Below, piece after piece: positions 59,498 to 64,000 of a stretch of DNA of 64,000 nt; position 1 is the first letter of the stretch, and each line of letters starts with the position of its first letter. The stretch is from positions 1 to 64,000 of the forward strand of contig QNGE01003805.1 in the NCBI GenBank assembly GCA_008508345.1. Reading direction: 5' to 3'. The DNA is from Paragonimus westermani. Lineage: Eukaryota > Platyhelminthes > Trematoda > Plagiorchiida > Troglotrematidae. The notes beneath the pieces are model-generated. The model searched no databases. It was not told where the DNA came from and saw only the letters and a list, made by a program, of their open reading frames with translations. Position numbers and translations under genes: made by a program.

Positions 59498-59501
59498 TAA
59501 A
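59496..59501 (+). terminator. Poly(A) signal AATAAA
   Basis: The hexamer overlaps the TAA of the candidate terminal exon and is followed by a GT-rich tract (ATGTCTTGTTCATGTG) about 18 nt on. Confidence 0.3.
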
Positions 59502-62500
59502 ATCAGGATGTAGGAAAAATGTCTTGTTCATGTGAACGTAGGTTCACAACTAGATCGCCGGTGAAACAATTTGGAAGATTCGATGAGTTGTGTGGGAGGT
59601 ATCTGCCCCTTAAGGCAATTGTCAGTAAAGTAACTGCGTTGTCGCAACATTTCGTGGTTGAGAGAATGAAAGTGTGAATATACGGAAGACTGTTATGAAT
59701 TAGATCACAGGAAAAACTTATGAATAAGTTAACGACTGCCAGTATGTGAAACAAGACCACTTGGAAGGTTAGTTACATGTGGGGCAAACCCACCTATGTA
59801 AAACATTCATTCATCTAAAACTCATTTTGAAGCCATTTCACCGGAATGAAATCCATGACAATGATTCTCAAAAATTTGTTTTTTTACGAAATGCTTCACA
59901 TCAGTGTTACGGACTACCGTTTTTCAGATTCTCAGAAGTTAACTTTAACGCTATAATTCTACGTACTTACGAGTGCATACTGTAATGCACGTTTACCATG
60001 TTCTGCTTTATCGGTTGCTTCTGTTTATGTGCATGTATTATTGTACAACGTTTCCTGCTTGCGAGCTGTCCAGCATTACTGTATATGCGCTCGAAACATT
60101 CTGTTCTATTCATCAAGTCCACCGACCTGGTGATAAGAAAATTGCGATATGCGTGTGCCTGATTTGTTCTCTTCACCTGACTGTACAGAACGTTTGTCCG
60201 TATATGTATGGTGCAAACAATGATTGAAAGACAAAGGTGGGGATCTCACTGGCAAAGCAACAAGGCTGATGTTTCAGCGACTTCGATTACTCTAGACAAC
60301 AATCAGGTAACGTCACTTTTAAGGCATGTATCGACGCCATCACACCCATCGCTTCGGAGTTGAAACTGTTTATCTGATCTCGTTTTACCCATAGTACGTT
60401 CGTTCACTGACCACATCCTGAACACCTACGAGTTAATCTCTTACTTAGCTAACTGATAAAAACAAATCAAGTGCCATCATGTCGTAGTGTATAAAAACGC
60501 CGTTAATTGTTACATGTTATTGAACTTTCACTCCAGCGTTATAAAATCTATTGTCGATAAAAGGTTTTTTCTAACCGCATTGTTTTTACTAGTGCATGCA
60601 TTCGAACGTAACTACACACTGAGTGTGGTATAACGTTTCACTGAGGACAGCTTTTTCATAATACCACGCCCTTTTATGTGTAAATGAAACCAACCCACCA
60701 CTAATCTGCTCTCGTACTTGAGGGATTCTATACGGCTGTTAAGTGTAAACGTCAGATATCTCGTGTACGTCCCTATTGTTTTACTCGTACATCTGTTCAA
60801 TTTTCCTGTCCAACTCACATACTCGTGTAAATATCGTGAAATGCTTCCATTTAAATCGCGCAAGGTTACTTCAGTTCATTCGTGAAAAAACATGAGTCTA
60901 GTTCGAACGGCACAGAGACTCGAGTGGTCATCGAACATTCTGGGTGAAAGTGTTTACTGAATCAAAAAAGAAACAGGCATGGAATGCAGACCTACCATGC
61001 CCTATGCCGCAACTTCGGATGGTGTTCACAACGAATGATTGGAATTAGCATGTGATCCCAAAGGTGACAGAAGAGGCACTCACCCCTTACTCTACGGTCT
61101 AATTCGGGACTGCACATTTTTTGTTCATCCACCGCTTGCTTACATCCAAATCATGGTGATCGCAAATAAATGCCAGGTGAGGTACATTTGGTCGTGTCCG
61201 TATCTGGACTAACCTGTCACGGTGACTCAGTACTGACATCATCACAAGTGCTTTGCGCCACGCCGTTTGTGATTCTGCTAGCACTCCCGTATTCGGTGTA
61301 TGCTCAAAAGAATAAGCTCGAAAGGGGTGTGAGAGAGACTTTGTAGTCCAGCTACCTGATGGTGATTGAACAGACGACAGGTTGTTCTGAATATGAGACC
61401 CTTATATTTTAGAAACAAAAACTTGAAAAACTCGAAAGCTAAAGTTTGAACCAGTAAGAAAGATTTTGAAAATATTAGATACAAAAAGCGTCAACGAGGG
61501 ATTGCAAAATACTATAATCTAATTGGCATTAAAAATGAAGGTGAATTAAATCTTGACTAAGGAAACGAGGAGAATCTTCGGCAAAACCAGTTCTAATTAA
61601 AGTGAAAAGAAGAACAAGTAGTAAACAACGTTAAACTATGTCCAAAAATGAGAAGAATGTTTTACTGGTTAATAGGGGTTGGTAATCGGGAAGGAAGAAA
61701 AAAAATGTATGAATGCACAATCCAATTAACCTGCTTACTTTTAACGCAATCAGCATTTCTTCGTTGGCGTTGAGTTTTGAGTACGCTGACGATCTGTTGA
61801 TCTGAGACGGCAAGCATATTTGCGGTCACATTTGTCCCTGTATCATACCGTCACGTCAACTCAACTATGGCGCCAATAGTCCGTTTAAGAATTGCGCACT
61901 TGAATTGAAAATTGTGAAACTGCCGCCCAGCAAACATTCGGACGCTCCATGCAGACATTTCTACCCAAAGCTGTGTTCTCCTATGAGATAGAAAATATTA
62001 CTGCGCGAAATGCTTGCTTGATAGTAAACTGGTGTTGTTGTTTCTGATCACTGGGATTTTTCCCACCTGCTTTTGTTGTTTGTGCAGTTCTTATCCGCTA
62101 TACGGGACACGTTACTCAATCATCATTAACTGTTCAGCCAAGTATTCGTATCTCTAAAGCCTTTGGAAATAAGCTTCGATCAACTGTTGTGTTGCCCACG
62201 CGAAAGTCCCACTTGACCTAAGGCAAACGAAATATATAACGACGGTCAAATGCTGTAATATCACGTAGGCTATTGGCTTTTGCTTCGGGTTCAAAATCCT
62301 GTTTTTATAAGGTATTATCAGTTGACATTGTTTAATACTGGTGAATCCAATATATCGGTGTCTTAATTCTTCAGCTTTCATACAGCAATCTGTGCTCAAA
62401 CCGTCATTAAACTTCGAAGTCACTGTTTGCGCTACGTTCAAATATTCTTCAAGTAACCTAAGTACCGACATCCAAACTTAACGTCACAACAGAGGTACTA

Positions 62501-62684
62501 AGCGCTTTCTTTTGATTTCAACTGAACTAAAATTGACCTAGTAGTTCACATCAAATTTCCTTTGCATAGGGCCTTGCAATCCTCCTGGCTAACTAATGAG
62601 CAACCCCACGCAATTGTCAATGTACAAACTATTGCAAATTATATAGAATCTAAGCCAGTGAGTGACCTCTGAAAAGACCTTTTC
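59502..62684. other. Non-coding stretch
   Basis: Several frames of 60-105 codons on both strands (for example minus 62154-62471) have no start or splice support. No repeat was recognised until the duplicated block at 62685. Confidence 0.4.
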
Positions 62685-62749
62685 ACTCTTTCAACCATTG
62701 AATTCCTCATGTTGTTTCGATATGGTGACTTCGTGACGATTTGAGTTTT
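62685..62749. repeat. Direct duplication, left copy (65 bp)
   Basis: actctttcaaccattgaatt...gatttgagtttt. It recurs at 63107-63170 with five substitutions and one single-base gap by my count, about 91% identity. A SINE lies between the two copies. Confidence 0.85.
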
Positions 62750-62762
62750 ACTGATGAGTAGT

Positions 62763-63106
62763 CGGGGATTTGGTTTATTTTCAAGTTGAACATCACTCAC
62801 ATTTGATCGCAGCCTTCGCATTCAGATAGAATTTCCAGACAGCCTCTTTCGAAAAGAAACACTAGACTCGAGTTTCGCTCTCATTAGAGCTCTTCAGTAG
62901 TGCATATGCTTGCCAAGGCCGGGATTTGAACTCCGGCCATTCGAATCATGAGGCAACCGTGTTAACCACTGCGCCATTGACCTCACATTAGACACGACCG
63001 AATTATCAAATCTGAACGCCCAACCACTCTCGCTTGTGAGTAATGATCAGGTTGCACGATCGTCTCGAGAGGAGACACAGTTACTGCCTGTTAACTCCAA
63101 TCGATA
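62763..63106 (-). repeat. SINE family 1, copy 5 (best preserved)
   Basis: Full layout on the minus strand: 5' end GTTATCGATTGGAG at 63106, about 130 bp of leader, tRNA-like head with A-box-like TGGCGCAGTGGTTAACACGG (about 62960-62979) and B-box GAGTTCAAATCCCGGCC (about 62921-62937), body with CTCGAGTCTAGTG, and 3' end TTCAACTTGAAAATAAACC. The 5' end coincides with that of copy 1, which defines the boundary. It is bracketed by the 65-bp direct duplication. Confidence 0.8.
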
Positions 63107-63170
63107 ACTCTTTCAACCATTAAATCCCTCGTGTTGTTTCGCTATGATACTTCGTGACGATTTGAGTTTT
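63107..63170. repeat. Direct duplication, right copy (64 bp)
   Basis: Begins exactly where the 5' end of SINE copy 5 stops and ends gatttgagtttt like the left copy. The left copy is separated from the SINE 3' end by about 13 bp. Confidence 0.85.
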
Positions 63171-64000
63171 GACAAATAGAATTTGGCAAATCTACAAGAC
63201 TCATAAATATCAGTTTCACTTAATTGGTTCCTGGGGTCCACTCAGTATCCGATAATCCCCGAAAAGTTCTGTCTCATTCAACCTCACTAAGTTTAAGTAG
63301 CCGGATCGGGATGTTAGTGAACGTAGTCCGTATGCACTGACTCCCTGACCTAATACATATTGGCAGTAATTATGCTAAAAAGGCAATAGCTGCATCCTCC
63401 CAACGACCATTGACGTTTAAAAAACCAAAACCTTTAACTGAACTTCTCACCGTGTTTTAGTCAAGCTACCACACGCTAGTGGTGAAGAGGCGACGAACAA
63501 GCGGAACGACCATGGTAAACAAATAAACACTAAATGTACACTTGGTCAGTGAACACAATGTTAGTTGTTCGGACATTGCTTCCAACCCTATCGGCTTCCT
63601 ACTATATAACTGAACCATTTTCAACTGTGAAATAACGTGGAAAACAACTCAGGAATTGTAAGTTGTTCTCCAGGAACACTGAAGGTTGAGTTTATATAAC
63701 GACATATTAATAATCACAACACAAACACATCTTAGCAACCGGTCACCTAGCTGATCCCGTCAAGTCATCCAAGATATTGCTACTGTTGAGGATCAGTGAA
63801 GCAATACTAATCAGACAACATCGGCCAATTTTGAGTGCACCGAAGGCGCTGGCGCAATCCACCTCTTTGCCATGGAAGTACTTGCACGATTAGCGTGCGA
63901 AAGGTCCAAACTATGTGGCCGATTCATTCAAATGTTGTTGCTGTGTTCAGCTTGTGTAGAAATTTGCTGGTTTTAAGTTGGCGAATGTTGAGAAAAATCG
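63171..64000. other. Non-coding stretch
   Basis: No frame of 60 codons on either strand, no repeat family member, and no splice-bounded segment that I would defend. Confidence 0.4.

Noticed and set aside
1..64000. Bacterial operons, CRISPR array, integron, phage or LTR retrotransposon
   Set aside because: No long frames, no regularly spaced repeats, no paired long terminal repeats, and no gag, protease or integrase motifs were found on either strand.

Overview
The window reads as eukaryotic, repeat-bearing and gene-poor nuclear DNA, and a flatworm (trematode-like) genome is my best guess. The reasons are the absence of any long uninterrupted reading frame (the longest is about 137 codons), splice-like GT...AG signals around short open segments, an AT-rich composition, and a load of decayed retroelements: Penelope-like elements, an RTE-type LINE and tRNA-derived SINEs. 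The organism assignment is inference. No bacterial operon, CRISPR array, phage or plasmid feature was seen.

The mobile DNA is the best-supported content. Two dead Penelope-like elements (PLEs) lie on the minus strand at about 47.17-48.43 kb and 53.16-54.96 kb. Each keeps pieces of the reverse transcriptase and of the C-terminal GIY-YIG endonuclease, in broken frames. A LINE remnant on the minus strand at about 31.7-32.8 kb has lost the central reverse-transcriptase core by an internal deletion. A SINE family with a tRNA-like head occurs five times (11.3-11.63, 20.73-20.92, 33.52-33.60, 33.74-33.95 and 62.76-63.11 kb). A different tRNA-like module sits at 7.27-7.35 kb. A 154-bp imperfect inverted repeat lies at 49.09-49.24 kb between the two PLEs, a perfect 24-bp palindrome at 18.73 kb, and a 65-bp direct duplication brackets the SINE at 62.7-63.2 kb.

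Host genes can only be proposed as exon models from splice signals, phase agreement and poly(A) or promoter motifs; no product could be named. The better models are: a plus-strand 3' end at 15422-16429 with phase-matched exons and AATAAA; a minus-strand two-exon model at 27107-26071 whose first exon encodes a membrane or signal segment and which starts beside a CpG-rich block from which a plus-strand transcript with a 65-nt intron may also arise; a minus-strand pair at 13696-13100; and a plus-strand promoter with TATAAA, a good start context and an immediate splice donor at 57.89-57.96 kb. Other single exons (7.72, 8.19, 8.6-8.8, 19.9-22.8, 24.2, 35.6 and 37.5 kb) are weaker. In AT-rich DNA of this size many open segments of 60-90 codons arise by chance, so every gene call here carries low to moderate confidence.

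The remainder looks like intergenic or intronic DNA. Two stretches of almost 3 kb (28.6-31.5 and 50.3-53.2 kb) lack any frame of 60 codons on either strand.
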